NCBI RefSeq assembly: GCF_002797915.1
Contig: NZ_PGTY01000003.1
Span: 433,341-497,340 of the forward strand
DNA length: 64,000 nucleotides
Source: Yoonia maricola
Lineage (GTDB): Bacteria > Pseudomonadota > Alphaproteobacteria > Rhodobacterales > Rhodobacteraceae
Direction: 5' to 3'
This document shows positions 1-9,816 of this stretch, piece after piece; the first letter of the stretch is position 1, and each line of letters begins with the position of its first letter. The notes beneath the pieces are model-generated. The model ran no database searches and was not told the origin of the DNA. It saw only the letters and a list, made by a program, of their open reading frames with translations. The position numbers were made by a program, and so were the translations under genes.

Positions 1-1
1 C

Positions 2-2581
2 ATTCGCGCCTATCGGATCAGGGGCCACCTGATTGCCGATCTTGACCCGCTGGGGATGCGCGAGAACACGCCGCACCCGGAGCTTGACCCGAAGTCCTAT
101 GGCTTCGCACCCGAAGACATGGACCGCCCGATTTTCATCGATAACGTCCTTGGCCTTGAAATGGCGACGATGAACGAGATCATCGCCATCGTGCAGCGCA
201 CCTACTGCGGCACATTCGCGCTGCAATACATGCACATCTCCAACCCGGAAGAGGCCGGTTGGCTGAAAGAACGGATTGAGGGCTACGGCAAGGAAATCGC
301 CTTCACCAAAGAAGGGCGCAAAGCGATCCTGAACAGCCTGGTCGAGGCCGAGGGTTTCGAAAAATTCCTGCACGTCAAATACATGGGCACCAAGCGTTTC
401 GGCCTTGATGGCGGCGAAAGCCTGATCCCCGCGATGGAGCAGATCATCAAGCGCGGCGGTCAGCTGGGCCTTGATGAGATCATCATCGGCATGCCCCACC
501 GTGGCCGTTTGTCGGTGCTGGCGAACGTGATGGAAAAACCCTACCGCGCGATCTTTAACGAATTCCAAGGCGGGTCGTTCAAGCCCGAAGATGTCGATGG
601 ATCGGGCGATGTGAAATACCACCTCGGCGCATCCTCGGACCGTAGTTTTGACGACAACACCGTGCACCTGTCACTGACGGCGAACCCTTCCCACCTAGAG
701 GCAGTGAACCCCGTCGTTCTGGGCAAGGTCCGCGCCAAGCAGGACCAAAAGAATGACGAAGACCGCACCCGCGTCATGGGTGTGCTGCTGCACGGCGACG
801 CTGCCTTTGCAGGCCAAGGTGTTGTGGCCGAGGGCTTTGGTCTGTCCGGTCTAAAAGGTCACAAAACCGGCGGCACCATGCATATCGTCGTGAACAACCA
901 GATCGGTTTTACCACCGCACCGCACTTCAGCCGCTCCAGCCCCTACCCCACAGACATCGCGCTGATGGTTGAGGCACCGATCTTCCACGTGAACGGCGAC
1001 GATCCCGAGGCGGTTGTGCACGCCGCCCGTGTCGCGACCGAGTTCCGCCAGAAGTTCCACAAGGACGTGGTGCTGGATATCATCTGCTACCGCCGGTTCG
1101 GGCATAACGAAGGCGACGAGCCGATGTTCACCAACCCGGTGATGTACAAGAAGATCAAAAAGCAGAAGACCACGCTGACGCTTTATACCGAACGGCTGGT
1201 CCGCGACGGGCTGATCCCAGAAGGCGAAATCGAAGATATGAAGGCCGCGTTCCAGGCGCATCTGAATGAAGAGTTTGAAGCGGGCAAAAACTTCAAACCC
1301 AACAAGGCCGATTGGCTGGACGGCAAGTGGTCCCACCTCGACCGCAAGGACGAAGATTATCAACGCGGCGTGACTGCGATTGAAGAAGCGACCTTTAATG
1401 CGGTGGGAGAAGCGCTGTCGAAAGCGCCAGAAAACTTCCCGCTGCACAAGACCGTGGGCCGTTTGCTGGACGCAAAAGCCAAGATGTTCGAGACCGGCGA
1501 AGGGATCGACTGGGCGACGGGCGAAGCACTCGCATTCGGCTCGCTCTTGACCGAAGGCTACCCTGTGCGCTTGTCCGGCCAGGATTGTACGCGCGGCACG
1601 TTCAGCCACCGCCACTCTGGCCTGATCAATCAGGACAACGAAGATCGGTACTATCCGCTCAACCATATCCGCGAAGGTCAGGCGAACTACGAAGTCATCG
1701 ACTCGATGCTGTCGGAATATGCGGTACTGGGCTTTGAATACGGCTATTCGCTGGCCGAACCCAACGCGCTGACCCTTTGGGAGGCGCAGTTTGGCGACTT
1801 TGCCAATGGCGCGCAGATCATGTTTGACCAGTTCATCAGCTCAGGCGAAAGCAAATGGTTGCGCATGTCCGGCCTCGTCTGCCTGCTGCCGCACGGGTAC
1901 GAAGGGCAAGGGCCCGAACACTCCTCCGCACGTCTGGAACGGTTCCTGACCATGTGCGGCGGCGACAACTGGATCGTGGCCAATTGCACGACACCTGCGA
2001 ACTATTTCCACCTGCTGCGGCGTCAGCTACACCGGACCTTCCGCAAACCGCTGATCCTGATGACGCCAAAATCGCTGTTACGCCATAAAATGGCCGTGTC
2101 GACGAAGGAAGAATTCACCACCGGATCATCCTTCCACCGTGTGCTGTGGGATGACGCCCAGCAGGGCAATTCCGACACCAAACTGGTGGCCGACAGCAAG
2201 ATCAAACGGGTCGTGATGTGTTCCGGCAAGGTCTACTACGACCTGCTGGAAGAACGCGACGAACGCGGGATCAAAGACGTATACATTATGCGCTTTGAAC
2301 AGTTCTACCCGTTCCCGGCCCAATCGGCGGTGAACGAATTGGAACGGTTCAAAAACGCCGAAATGGTCTGGTGCCAGGAAGAACCCAAAAACCAGGGTGC
2401 CTGGGCATTTATGGAACCCAACATCGAATGGGTCCTCACCCGGATCAAAGCCAAACACACGCGACCTGTCTACGCCGGGCGCGCCGCCTCCGCCTCGCCT
2501 GCCACGGGTCTGGCCAGCAAGCATAAAGCAGAACAAGCAGCCCTCGTTGACGATGCGCTGACCATCAAAGGAACAAAGTAA
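2..2581 (+). CDS. sucA: 2-oxoglutarate dehydrogenase E1 component (5'-truncated by window edge)
   Basis: Thiamine-diphosphate-dependent E1 subunit of the 2-oxoglutarate dehydrogenase complex (TCA cycle, cytoplasm); it decarboxylates 2-oxoglutarate and passes the succinyl group to E2. The frame is open from base 2 and begins inside the conserved AYRIRGH segment, so the true start is off the window. About 859 residues are visible of a protein usually near 985. Visible motifs: [10 protein letters not shown] and NNQIGFTT (ThDP/Mg2+ binding) and GHNEGDEP. The stop codon overlaps the ATG of sucB by one base (TAATG), so the two are one transcription unit with coupled translation. The first in-frame ATG (position 56) is internal and is not the start. 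Confidence 0.97.
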   Translation: MRAYRIRGHLIADLDPLGMRENTPHPELDPKSYGFAPEDMDRPIFIDNVLGLEMATMNEIIAIVQRTYCGTFALQYMHISNPEEAGWLKERIEGYGKEIAFTKEGRKAILNSLVEAEGFEKFLHVKYMGTKRFGLDGGESLIPAMEQIIKRGGQLGLDEIIIGMPHRGRLSVLANVMEKPYRAIFNEFQGGSFKPEDVDGSGDVKYHLGASSDRSFDDNTVHLSLTANPSHLEAVNPVVLGKVRAKQDQKNDEDRTRVMGVLLHGDAAFAGQGVVAEGFGLSGLKGHKTGGTMHIVVNNQIGFTTAPHFSRSSPYPTDIALMVEAPIFHVNGDDPEAVVHAARVATEFRQKFHKDVVLDIICYRRFGHNEGDEPMFTNPVMYKKIKKQKTTLTLYTERLVRDGLIPEGEIEDMKAAFQAHLNEEFEAGKNFKPNKADWLDGKWSHLDRKDEDYQRGVTAIEEATFNAVGEALSKAPENFPLHKTVGRLLDAKAKMFETGEGIDWATGEALAFGSLLTEGYPVRLSGQDCTRGTFSHRHSGLINQDNEDRYYPLNHIREGQANYEVIDSMLSEYAVLGFEYGYSLAEPNALTLWEAQFGDFANGAQIMFDQFISSGESKWLRMSGLVCLLPHGYEGQGPEHSSARLERFLTMCGGDNWIVANCTTPANYFHLLRRQLHRTFRKPLILMTPKSLLRHKMAVSTKEEFTTGSSFHRVLWDDAQQGNSDTKLVADSKIKRVVMCSGKVYYDLLEERDERGIKDVYIMRFEQFYPFPAQSAVNELERFKNAEMVWCQEEPKNQGAWAFMEPNIEWVLTRIKAKHTRPVYAGRAASASPATGLASKHKAEQAALVDDALTIKGTK

Positions 2582-3762
2582 TGAGCACCGAAGTCCGCGT
2601 CCCGACCCTTGGCGAATCCGTGACAGAGGCCACTGTCGCCACCTGGTTCAAACAGCCCGGCGATGCCGTTGCCGTTGATGAAATGCTGTGCGAGCTGGAA
2701 ACAGATAAGGTGACGGTCGAAGTGCCCAGCCCCGTGGCTGGCACATTGTCCGAGATTGTTGCCGCCGAAGGCGAAACCGTTGGCGTTGATGCGCTGCTGG
2801 CACAGATCACCGAAGGCGATGCAGCCCCCGCACCGGCGGCCAAGAAGGAAGAACCAAAGGCAGAGGCGGCCCCTGCAGCCGCAGCCAAGGACGTCGAAGA
2901 CGCACCATCCGCCAAAAAGCTGATGGCCGAAAACAATCTGACCGATGTCCAAGGCACCGGCAAAGACGGTCGCGTCATGAAGGAAGATGTGTTGAACGCG
3001 CTGGCCACCCCCGCCCCTGTACCAGCTGCCGCCCCACGGGCCCCGGTTGCCGCTGATCAGGCCGAACGCGAAGAACGGGTCAAGATGACAAGGCTAAGGC
3101 AGACCATCGCCAAGCGTCTGAAAGACAGCCAGAACACCGCCGCGATGCTGACCACCTATAACGAGGTCGACATGACCGAGGTGATGGCGCTGCGCAACGA
3201 ATACAAAGACCTGTTCCTGAAGAAACATGGCGTGAAGCTGGGCTTCATGTCCTTCTTCACCAAGGCCTGCGTGCACGCCCTGAACGAAGTGCCAGAGGTC
3301 AACGCCGAAATCGACGGCACCGATGTGGTCTACAAAAACTACGTCAACATGGGGATCGCGGCGGGTACGCCAACGGGTCTTGTGGTGCCAGTCATCAACG
3401 ACGCCGATCAGATGTCCTTCGCCACCATCGAAAAAGCAATTGCCGAAAAAGGCGCCAAAGCGCGCGACGGCAAGCTGAGCATGGCCGAAATGCAAGGCGG
3501 CACCTTCACCATCTCCAACGGTGGGGTCTACGGCTCGCTGATGTCGTCCCCCATCCTGAACCCGCCACAGTCCGGTATCCTTGGGATGCACAAGATCCAG
3601 GACCGTCCGATGGCAATCAATGGCGAAGTCGTGATCCGGCCCATGATGTATCTCGCGCTGTCCTACGACCACCGGATCGTGGATGGCAAAGGGGCGGTGA
3701 CGTTCCTTGTGCGGGTGAAAGAAGCGCTCGAGGATCCACGGCGGTTGTTGATGGATTTGTGA
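2581..3762 (+). CDS. sucB: Dihydrolipoyllysine succinyltransferase, E2 of 2-oxoglutarate dehydrogenase
   Basis: E2 core of the 2-oxoglutarate dehydrogenase complex; it transfers succinyl from the lipoyl arm to CoA. 393 residues. Single N-terminal lipoyl domain with the modified lysine in [11 protein letters not shown] (K43), an Ala/Pro-rich linker, a peripheral-subunit (E3)-binding domain near residues 107-142 ([12 protein letters not shown] and GKDGRV), a second flexible linker, and the acyltransferase domain ending in SYDHRIVDG with catalytic H364 and D368. One lipoyl domain and the sucA context favour OGDH over PDH E2. Overlaps sucA by one base. The matching E3 gene (lpd) lies 1.5 kb downstream, beyond three small membrane-protein genes. 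Confidence 0.97.
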   Translation: MSTEVRVPTLGESVTEATVATWFKQPGDAVAVDEMLCELETDKVTVEVPSPVAGTLSEIVAAEGETVGVDALLAQITEGDAAPAPAAKKEEPKAEAAPAAAAKDVEDAPSAKKLMAENNLTDVQGTGKDGRVMKEDVLNALATPAPVPAAAPRAPVAADQAEREERVKMTRLRQTIAKRLKDSQNTAAMLTTYNEVDMTEVMALRNEYKDLFLKKHGVKLGFMSFFTKACVHALNEVPEVNAEIDGTDVVYKNYVNMGIAAGTPTGLVVPVINDADQMSFATIEKAIAEKGAKARDGKLSMAEMQGGTFTISNGGVYGSLMSSPILNPPQSGILGMHKIQDRPMAINGEVVIRPMMYLALSYDHRIVDGKGAVTFLVRVKEALEDPRRLLMDL

Positions 3763-3765
3763 TCA

Positions 3766-4116
3766 TTGGAGGATGACGAAGACAAACGTCTGGTAACAAG
3801 ACTTCGCTGGTCTATCGCAGTCTCTGGCGTCGTACTACTTGTAACCGGAATAGCCCCAATAGTGGCGCTTGTGGCGTGGCCTATTTCCTTATTGGCTGGG
3901 GCAATTTTTGTCGGAAGCGGGCTTTTCTGCCTTTACTTTGAGTTGTTAACGCGGCCGATCCGGACCGTGTTTATACTGTCCGGATCGATTGTTGTGGTTT
4001 CACTATGCCCAGAATTCAGGGGCGGCCTTGATGTGTTCACCGGTGGGTTGTTGCTGACTGTCCCAATTGTTTGGTTCATATCAAGAATGATACCGACGCG
4101 ACCTAAGGAAGCCTAA
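3766..4116 (+). CDS. Hypothetical membrane protein (116 aa, TTG start)
   Basis: I do not recognise the family. The frame opens with TTG three bases after the sucB stop and has no good Shine-Dalgarno, so the start is uncertain. The protein has a charged N terminus (EDDEDKR), then about four hydrophobic segments (residues ~15-35, 37-57, 67-83, 90-106) and a short basic tail, which fits a small inner-membrane protein. Base composition is visibly more AT-rich than sucB, which together with the next orphan gene suggests acquired DNA between sucB and lpd. It could be translated on the suc transcript. Confidence 0.6.
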   Translation: MEDDEDKRLVTRLRWSIAVSGVVLLVTGIAPIVALVAWPISLLAGAIFVGSGLFCLYFELLTRPIRTVFILSGSIVVVSLCPEFRGGLDVFTGGLLLTVPIVWFISRMIPTRPKEA

Positions 4117-4386
4117 ATTGCGTATGACCTGCTCTCAATTAGAGTATCTAGCTTGGATTACGCCCCACGTAGTGTGGGCGAAACCCACGCGCATACGCGA
4201 CATTGCGGCAATGCAAGTCCAATCCAACACAGGGCAGCGCCCGGACCTCGGGGCGGGCGCTGCGACACCCGATATTTGCAAAAGATCAACACAGATGCTG
4301 ACCATTGATCAATCTGAAACGCTGCAAAAGCGCCCTCCCCATGGGGGAGGTCCGGGCGCTGCCCGGCAAGCCGGGCGGCACCATAA
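4117..4386. repeat. Hairpin-rich non-coding block with inverted repeats
   Basis: 270 bases between two orphan membrane proteins. An 18-base sequence beginning GGGCAGCGCCC (4232-4249) recurs as a perfect inverted copy at 4347-4364. Inside and beside the second arm are smaller dyads: CCTCCCC/GGGGAGG around 4335-4351 and GCCCGG-CAAG-CCGGGC at 4361-4376. At 4166-4197 there is a diverged relative (25 of 32 positions identical by eye) of the palindrome downstream of tuf (63833-63864). A reading frame spans 4118-4390, but its composition is Arg/Gly/Pro-rich and it runs through the dyads, so I do not call a gene. The block resembles a dispersed structured repeat. Confidence 0.6.
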
Positions 4387-4827
4387 ATGAGTGTCTACGA
4401 TGAAACGATCTTCGAAATTTGGAGAATGGATGAGAAGCGTACTTATTACTTGATGAGTGCTGCAGGGGCCGGGATTGGTTACTCCCTAGCGACAATGCAA
4501 CCTGACATGTCCATCACACAATCACGTCTCTTGCTTATGTCCCTGGTTTGTTGGGCCCTTAGCTTTGTATTTGGGCACAAAAAGATAGTTGATTTAAAGA
4601 TAGTTGTGGGAAGCTTTTCGATGATGCCAAATCAATTGCAAGCCGCACAAAATGAAGGGCCCTCCGCACAAGAAGAGCTTCGCAGTAGATCTGATGCTCT
4701 TTCCAATTACATGCTTAGGCGAAGTAAACTATTTAGTAACCTGCAGTACACGTTCTTAATGATGGCGGCAGCCTTCATTGTTTTCACCAGGTTGGACTTA
4801 GTCGCAGTCTTTGGTATCAGCGCATGA
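4387..4827 (+). CDS. Hypothetical membrane protein (146 aa)
   Basis: No family recognised. Three hydrophobic segments are visible, at residues ~20-37, 45-62 and a C-terminal one at ~122-143; the central stretch (~75-115) is polar and helical (QAAQNEGPSAQEELRSRSDAL). The start ATG follows the hairpin block directly and has no obvious Shine-Dalgarno. The TGA stop overlaps the next gene as ATGA, so translation is probably coupled to the MAPEG protein. The AT-rich composition matches the 3766-4116 ORF and differs from sucB and lpd. Confidence 0.65.
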   Translation: MSVYDETIFEIWRMDEKRTYYLMSAAGAGIGYSLATMQPDMSITQSRLLLMSLVCWALSFVFGHKKIVDLKIVVGSFSMMPNQLQAAQNEGPSAQEELRSRSDALSNYMLRRSKLFSNLQYTFLMMAAAFIVFTRLDLVAVFGISA

Positions 4828-5234
4828 CCCCCGAACTCACAGTCCTCGCTCTCGCAGCCCTCCTTCAAGGCATCCAGTTCTGCCTCATGGCGATCCCTGC
4901 CAATATCGAACTCGGCGTTGGCAAAACCCTGTCCCCCCGCGACACCAGCCGGATGGGCAAACCCATGGTCGAACAGGTCAGCGACAAGACCGGCCGCCTG
5001 ATCCGCGCGATGAACAACCATTTCGAGGCGCTAATCCTTTTTACCATCGCCGTCGTTGTCATCACGTTGGGCGACAAAGGCACCGGGTTCAGTGCCGCCT
5101 GTGCTTGGACCTATCTGGGTGCCCGCATTCTCTATATCCCCGCCTATTATTTTGGCCTCACGCCCTGGCGGTCGCTAATCTGGTTTGTGGGGTTTCTCTC
5201 AACCATGCTGATGATAGTGTCAGCCGTAATATGA
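4824..5234 (+). CDS. MAPEG family membrane protein
   Basis: 136-residue integral membrane protein of the MAPEG family (membrane-associated proteins in eicosanoid and glutathione metabolism; bacterial members are often of unknown substrate). Support: length, four hydrophobic helices, and the conserved pattern of the loop and second helix, RLIRAMNNHFEALILF, followed by YLGARILYIPAYYFG, where the R and Y residues are typical of the family. Starts by ATGA overlap with the preceding orphan gene. Followed after 64 bases, containing TGTAC-type repeats, by lpd. Confidence 0.85.
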   Translation: MTPELTVLALAALLQGIQFCLMAIPANIELGVGKTLSPRDTSRMGKPMVEQVSDKTGRLIRAMNNHFEALILFTIAVVVITLGDKGTGFSAACAWTYLGARILYIPAYYFGLTPWRSLIWFVGFLSTMLMIVSAVI

Positions 5235-5240
5235 CAAACC

Positions 5241-5280
5241 CGTACGTACAGGTTCTGTACAGAATATGTACGCAATATTG
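5241..5280. promoter_or_regulatory. Tandem GTACA-N5-TGTAC dyads upstream of lpd
   Basis: Two overlapping dyads, GTACA-N5-TGTAC at 5246-5260 and again at 5257-5271, give TGTAC elements on an 11-bp period (one helical turn) ending 28 bases before the lpd start. The arrangement looks like an operator for a dimeric regulator, but I know of no regulator with this exact site. The 14-base core TACAGNTTCTGTAC recurs at 53748-53761 upstream of the orphan gene between rplL and rpoB. Confidence 0.45.
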
Positions 5281-5298
5281 CTCGCTTAAGGAGACCCC

Positions 5299-6687
5299 AT
5301 GTCCAGCTATGATGTCATCGTAATCGGTGCCGGCCCCGGCGGCTATGTCTGCGCGATCCGCTGCGCCCAACTGGGTATGAAAGTGGCCTGCGTGGAAGGC
5401 CGCGAAACGCTGGGCGGCACCTGCCTGAACGTGGGCTGCATTCCATCCAAGGCGATGCTGCACGCGACACATATGTTGCATGAGGCCGAACATAACTTCG
5501 CGACCATGGGGTTGAAAGGCAAAGCACCTTCCGTCGATTGGAAGCAGATGCTGACGTATAAGGACGAAACGATTGCCCAGAACACCGGCGGCATCGAATT
5601 TCTTTTTAAAAAGAACAAGGTAGATTGGCTGAAAGGCTGGGGATCCATCCCCGAAGCAGGCAAAGTCAAAGTCGGTGATGAGGTCCATGATGCCAAGCAC
5701 ATCGTGATCGCATCCGGGTCCGAGGCATCGTCCCTTCCCGGTGTCGACGTCGATGAGAAAACAGTTGTCACATCCACCGGCGCGCTGGAATTGGGCAAGG
5801 TACCGAAGAAGCTTGCGGTGATTGGCGCTGGTGTTATCGGGTTGGAACTGGGCTCGGTCTATGCCCGCCTAGGGGCTGAGGTTGAGGTCATCGAATTCCT
5901 CGACGCGATCACCCCCGGCATGGACAAGGAAATCGCGCGCCAGTTCCAGAAAATGCTGACAAAGCAGGGGCTTAAATTCACCCTTGGGGCTGCCGTGCAG
6001 GGCGTCACGGTGAAGGGCAACAAGGCAACCGTCACCTATAAAATGCGCAAGGATGACAGCGAACATACACTGCAAGCTGACACCGTTCTGGTCGCAACAG
6101 GCCGCAAACCCTATACAAATGGCCTTGGCCTTGACGCCCTCGGCGTTGAGATATCAGAGCGTGGACAGATCAAAACGAACGACAAATACGTCACCAATAT
6201 CGCAGGCATCTACGCCATTGGCGACACGATCGCGGGCCCAATGCTGGCACATAAAGCCGAAGACGAAGGCATGGCCGTCGCCGAAGGTATCGCAGGCCAG
6301 CACCCACATGTGAACTATGGCGTGATCCCCGGTGTGATTTACACACACCCGGAAGTCGCCAATGTGGGCGAGACCGAAGAAACCCTGAAAGAACAAGGCC
6401 GTAAGTATAAGGTCGGCAAGTTCCCCTTCATGGGCAACGCCCGCGCCAAGGCAAATTTTGCGGGCGACGGTTTTGTCAAAATCCTGGTTGATGCAACAAC
6501 AGACCGGGTCCTCGGCGCGCATATTATCGGCCCCATGGCAGGCGATCTGATCCACGAAATTTGCGTCGCGATGGAGTTCGGTGCCGCCGCCGAAGATCTT
6601 GCGCGCACATGTCACGCCCACCCGACATACTCCGAAGCCGTCCGCGAAGCTGCACTGGCCTGTGGCGATGGCGCTATTCACGCATAA
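5299..6687 (+). CDS. lpd: Dihydrolipoyl dehydrogenase (E3)
   Basis: FAD-dependent E3 subunit that reoxidises dihydrolipoyl groups with NAD+; given the sucAB neighbourhood it serves 2-oxoglutarate dehydrogenase. 462 residues, the usual family length. N-terminal FAD-binding GAGPGG (10-15), redox-active disulfide in [13 protein letters not shown] (C42/C47), a second Rossmann fold [10 protein letters not shown], the ATGRKPYT and [20 protein letters not shown] segments, and the C-terminal HAHPTYSE catalytic His-Glu dyad. Good Shine-Dalgarno (AAGGAGA) 5-6 bases before ATG. Preceded by TGTAC dyads and followed by a strong hairpin. Confidence 0.97.
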   Translation: MSSYDVIVIGAGPGGYVCAIRCAQLGMKVACVEGRETLGGTCLNVGCIPSKAMLHATHMLHEAEHNFATMGLKGKAPSVDWKQMLTYKDETIAQNTGGIEFLFKKNKVDWLKGWGSIPEAGKVKVGDEVHDAKHIVIASGSEASSLPGVDVDEKTVVTSTGALELGKVPKKLAVIGAGVIGLELGSVYARLGAEVEVIEFLDAITPGMDKEIARQFQKMLTKQGLKFTLGAAVQGVTVKGNKATVTYKMRKDDSEHTLQADTVLVATGRKPYTNGLGLDALGVEISERGQIKTNDKYVTNIAGIYAIGDTIAGPMLAHKAEDEGMAVAEGIAGQHPHVNYGVIPGVIYTHPEVANVGETEETLKEQGRKYKVGKFPFMGNARAKANFAGDGFVKILVDATTDRVLGAHIIGPMAGDLIHEICVAMEFGAAAEDLARTCHAHPTYSEAVREAALACGDGAIHA

Positions 6688-6717
6688 CCTGCGAAATCGC
6701 TGGTGCGCAGTCATCCC

Positions 6718-6750
6718 AAACGGCCTGTCATGAATGACAGGCCGTTTATT
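6718..6750 (+). terminator. Intrinsic terminator after lpd
   Basis: A perfect 14-base-pair stem (arms 6718-6731 and 6734-6747, starting AAACGGCCTGTC) with a 2-base spacer in the sequence, followed by TTATTCTTT. Lies 31 bases past the lpd stop. Confidence 0.85.
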
Positions 6751-6905
6751 CTTTGTGACCGCTTGAAAACAGTTGTAGTAAAAACAACACATTGTCTGGC
6801 TTAAAACCCGCTATTTTCACCATTGGCGGCCATATCATCATAGTTGTGCCACGATTATGCGTATTTTTGACGACAACGTTAATGATCCAACCCGAGAAAA
6901 TTGCA

Positions 6906-7751
6906 ATGAAGCGTTTCATAGTTGCCTTATTAATAAGTGTATTGGCCTCTGGCCCGGCATTGGCGTTCACAGCCGACTCAGGTATGTTCACAGGCTTGGA
7001 ATATGTGGCAGATACTGAAATCACCGCCCCAAGCGGCGCGCCATTATCCCTATGTCACCAAACACGCGATCTGCGTATTTTGGGGTTCAACCTGTCGCGC
7101 AACATCACGGGTTATGTGTTGGCCGTCGATCAATGTACCGGCGAAGCAGAACGCCCATTCAGCCCCCAACAGATGGAAACAGCGCAGTCGCTTGGCCTGA
7201 TTGATGCAAGTTTACCATCCGAAGCCAGCAATAGCTTGCAGCGGACGATCCAGAATTACGGGATTTGGGTGGCGCTTTGCCTTGCCCTGCTGGCTGTGAT
7301 CATGCGCCGGGTAAAGTCGTTGATGGGTCTGGACCCCTCTTCCCCGATGCGGAAAAAGGCAGCGCAGCGCATTTTGACCGCGATGTGTTATATGGCTAAA
7401 GCCGACGGTATTGTTGCATCGAACGAGATTACGATAATCACCAAAGCGGCAAGCCGCCTGACCCGCCAGAACATTTTGTCAACCGACGTCGTGCGGATTG
7501 CTGATCACATTGACATGGACCTGACACCGCAGGACTTTCTGGATTTCGGCAAGGGCCTGCGCGATTCTGAAAAAGACGCCATGATGCGTGGTGCCTTCTT
7601 TGTCGCACTGTCTAGCGGTCGGATCATCCCGCCAGAATATGAATTCCTGACAAACCTTGCCCATGGTATCGGGATGCCCGGCGAAGATTTCCGGCGGGTG
7701 ATGAGCCTGTCGCTTGAAGACCTTGATGTCTATCAGCCAATGGCGGCCTAA
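6906..7751 (+). CDS. Exported/membrane-anchored protein with C-terminal TerB-like domain
   Basis: 281 residues from the ATG at 6906, chosen because it opens a clear signal peptide (MKRFIVALLISVLASGPALA); a longer in-frame start at 6792 would bury that signal. A ~100-residue periplasmic part with two cysteines is followed by a transmembrane helix (near IWVALCLALLAVIM) and a cytoplasmic all-helical domain (~150-270) with the pattern MAKADGIVASNE, which resembles the TerB/DjlA-type helical domain (acidic metal-binding ADG-x-E motif). The role is unknown. The stop overlaps the end of the convergent GntR gene by 3 bases. Confidence 0.75.
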   Translation: MKRFIVALLISVLASGPALAFTADSGMFTGLEYVADTEITAPSGAPLSLCHQTRDLRILGFNLSRNITGYVLAVDQCTGEAERPFSPQQMETAQSLGLIDASLPSEASNSLQRTIQNYGIWVALCLALLAVIMRRVKSLMGLDPSSPMRKKAAQRILTAMCYMAKADGIVASNEITIITKAASRLTRQNILSTDVVRIADHIDMDLTPQDFLDFGKGLRDSEKDAMMRGAFFVALSSGRIIPPEYEFLTNLAHGIGMPGEDFRRVMSLSLEDLDVYQPMAA

Positions 7752-8398
7752 CCTTTCAGCATCCGCAACCCTTGGGTGGCATCTGCCCGCACCGCCAGCC
7801 GCAGGCCTGGCTCATCACCAGCCTTTAGCGCCGACAAGATCAGCTTGTGATGATAAGGTGGCTCCGTCCGGTTCAATCGCCCATAGAGCGCCCGCATCGT
7901 CGGCCCGAGTTGTAACCAAACTGTTTCAGCCATCGCCAACATCGCAGGTGCTTGCGCGCGCAGGTAAAGTGTGCGGTGGAATTCCAGGTTCATGCGGATA
8001 TAGCCAGTTGCATCATGCCGGGCGATCACCTGATTGACGCCCTGATTGATGGCTTCCAACCGGTCAATTAACGCAAAGTGGGCCCGCGGCAGGGCGCGCG
8101 ATGCCAGTTCCGGTTCTAGCAGCGCGCGGAGCGTCGCAAGCTCTTCAATCCGCTCGTTGGACAAGGCAGGGGTCGACACACGCCCGGAGGAGGACAAAAA
8201 CAATGCACCCTCTGCGACCAGACGCCGTACAGCCTCGCGCGCGGGGGTCATCGACACATTGTAGGTTTTGCCGATACCGCGCAGTGTCAACGCCTCACCC
8301 GGCGCAATCTCTCCATGCATGATCTTGGTCCGCAACGCCCGGTACACACGCTCATGCGCGGCGGTTGTACTGTCTTGGGGGCGGGGCTGAATCATCAT
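7748..8398 (-). CDS. GntR-family (FCD/FadR subfamily) transcriptional regulator
   Basis: About 216 residues. N-terminal winged helix with the GntR pattern (VYRALRTKIMHGEIAPGEALTL, then the SMTPAREAVRRL recognition region) followed by an all-helical FCD ligand-binding domain with metal-binding histidines (NLEFHRTLY and the C-terminal YHHKLILSAL). I set the start at 8398 (MMIQPRPQ) because the longer in-frame extension reads into the upstream YgjP-like gene; the second ATG at 8395 is equally possible. No adjacent metabolic operon identifies its ligand. Confidence 0.88.
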   Translation of the reverse strand: MMIQPRPQDSTTAAHERVYRALRTKIMHGEIAPGEALTLRGIGKTYNVSMTPAREAVRRLVAEGALFLSSSGRVSTPALSNERIEELATLRALLEPELASRALPRAHFALIDRLEAINQGVNQVIARHDATGYIRMNLEFHRTLYLRAQAPAMLAMAETVWLQLGPTMRALYGRLNRTEPPYHHKLILSALKAGDEPGLRLAVRADATQGLRMLKG

Positions 8399-8430
8399 CG
8401 GCCCTTTTGTGATCACGAAATGCGCCGTGG

Positions 8431-9120
8431 TCAATCGTCGAAGACGATCCGGTGCAACTGATCCCCTTCCCTGCGCAACCACTGCCGGTGCGTTTCAAAC
8501 TCTGGGCATAGCTGTGCAACAACCGCCCAAAACGCGGGTTGATGGTTCATTTCCACCAGATGCGCGACCTCATGCGCAGCGACGTAATCGAGTACGGCAG
8601 GTGGCGCCATGATAAGGCGCCATGAATACATCAAAACACCCTCGCTTGAACAAGATCCCCAGCGTGACCGGGTATCACGGATGGACAAGCGCGTATAATG
8701 CCTGCCAAGCCGTGCTGCATATGTGTCGGATGCCCGTGCCAAAGCATCGCGCGCCGCGTGACGCATCAACGCCTTGATCTGCGGTGCAGCCGGTAATGCC
8801 TCAGAAACGGCGATATGGTCCGCGTTGATCTGCGCCCGCTTGTCGCTGCCGGTCAAAATTGGCGTCAGAACCCCGCGAAGGGGAACGGATTGACCGACGG
8901 CAACAATGGTTGCAGGCTTCACGTCTTGCAGGTGCTTGCGCAACCAAGCCTCTTTCGTGTGTAGAAAGGCGATTCCTTCCCTTTCAGGCGCACGGCGGGG
9001 CAATGTCAGCGTCACGCGCCCGTCCAGACGCGAAATCCGCAGCGACAAACGCTTGGCGCGGGCCGAATGGCGCAAAATCACGTCTATGGGGGGGTTGCCT
9101 TCAAGTGTATGACGGCCCAT
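8431..9120 (-). CDS. YgjP/SprT-like M48-type metallopeptidase (DUF45)
   Basis: Zinc-dependent peptidase-like protein of the YgjP family, COG1451. The C terminus carries HEVAHLVEMNHQPAFW, i.e. the HExxH zinc motif with a downstream His, and the family hallmark DTRSRWGSCSS precedes it. The N-terminal half is the usual basic beta-rich region (SARAKRLSLRISRLDGRVTLTLP). The start is uncertain: 9120 (MGRHTLEGNPP) matches how family members begin, 9141 (MNDKK) is the alternative; neither has a strong Shine-Dalgarno. Downstream GntR gene is 32 bases away on the same strand. Confidence 0.87.
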   Translation of the reverse strand: MGRHTLEGNPPIDVILRHSARAKRLSLRISRLDGRVTLTLPRRAPEREGIAFLHTKEAWLRKHLQDVKPATIVAVGQSVPLRGVLTPILTGSDKRAQINADHIAVSEALPAAPQIKALMRHAARDALARASDTYAARLGRHYTRLSIRDTRSRWGSCSSEGVLMYSWRLIMAPPAVLDYVAAHEVAHLVEMNHQPAFWAVVAQLCPEFETHRQWLRREGDQLHRIVFDD

Positions 9121-9229
9121 ATCCAACTTCTTATCATTCATGTGCCAAAGGCTTTGACACGCCCCCCTGCTTATGGCAGTTGGCACCGATCACCCGCAAG
9201 GGAAGACTAGGATTTTGAAGGGATAGCCT

Positions 9230-9556
9230 ATGCCTAAGGAAGAGTGGGGCACAAAGCGCCTTTGCCCCGAAACCGGCAAACGCTTTTACGACCTGAACGC
9301 GACACCAATCATTAGCCCCTACACCGGCAATGAAGTCGCCGTCGATACGTCCAAAACCCGCACCATGGTTGCGGATGCCGAAGACGCGCAGACCACCAAA
9401 AGCAAAGAGAGCACGGAAGAAGACGATCTGGTTCTCGACGATGACGATGACGGCGATGACGTTGATCTGGGCGATGACGTGCTGGAAGATGACGACGACG
9501 ATGATACGGTCTCATTGGACGAACTCGCCGACGTGCCCGCAAGCGACGACGATTAA
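9230..9556 (+). CDS. TIGR02300 'FYDLN acid' protein
   Basis: 108-residue protein with the family signature at its N terminus, WGTKRLCPETGKRFYDLN, then PIISPYTG, followed by a long Asp/Glu-rich tail (DDDDDGDDVDLGDDVLEDDDDDD pattern, broken up by hydrophobic residues). Family members occur widely in alphaproteobacteria and have no known function; the N terminus looks like a zinc-ribbon remnant (a single Cys here). Stands alone, with its own Shine-Dalgarno region, directly upstream of tRNA-Ala. Confidence 0.9.
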   Translation: MPKEEWGTKRLCPETGKRFYDLNATPIISPYTGNEVAVDTSKTRTMVADAEDAQTTKSKESTEEDDLVLDDDDDGDDVDLGDDVLEDDDDDDTVSLDELADVPASDDD

Positions 9557-9565
9557 AACAATATA

Positions 9566-9596
9566 CCGGGCGCGATTTTCACTTGATCTCGCCCGG
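9566..9596 (+). terminator. Hairpin after the FYDLN gene
   Basis: Seven-base-pair GC stem CCGGGCG (9566-9572) / CGCCCGG (9590-9596) ten bases after the stop codon. No T-run follows, so termination is plausible but not certain. Confidence 0.45.
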
Positions 9597-9640
9597 CGCG
9601 CTGCATAGACAGCCGTTGGACAGCGCAATGCTGTCAGGAT

Positions 9641-9716
<76 letters not shown>

Positions 9717-9816
9717 AACCCACATACATGCTAACGATAACAATAAGTTACTGATCTGGATTGGTATTTTTAGGGGACTGTCACGCTGAGGTGTTACAGT
9801 GAGGACCCTTGAGAAG

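Noticed and set aside
851..1666. 271-codon open frame on the minus strand
   Set aside because: Lies wholly antisense to sucA; the translation has no domain and reflects codon bias of the true gene.
4118..4390. 90-codon plus-strand frame
   Set aside because: Runs through the inverted-repeat block; composition and lack of ribosome-binding site argue against coding.
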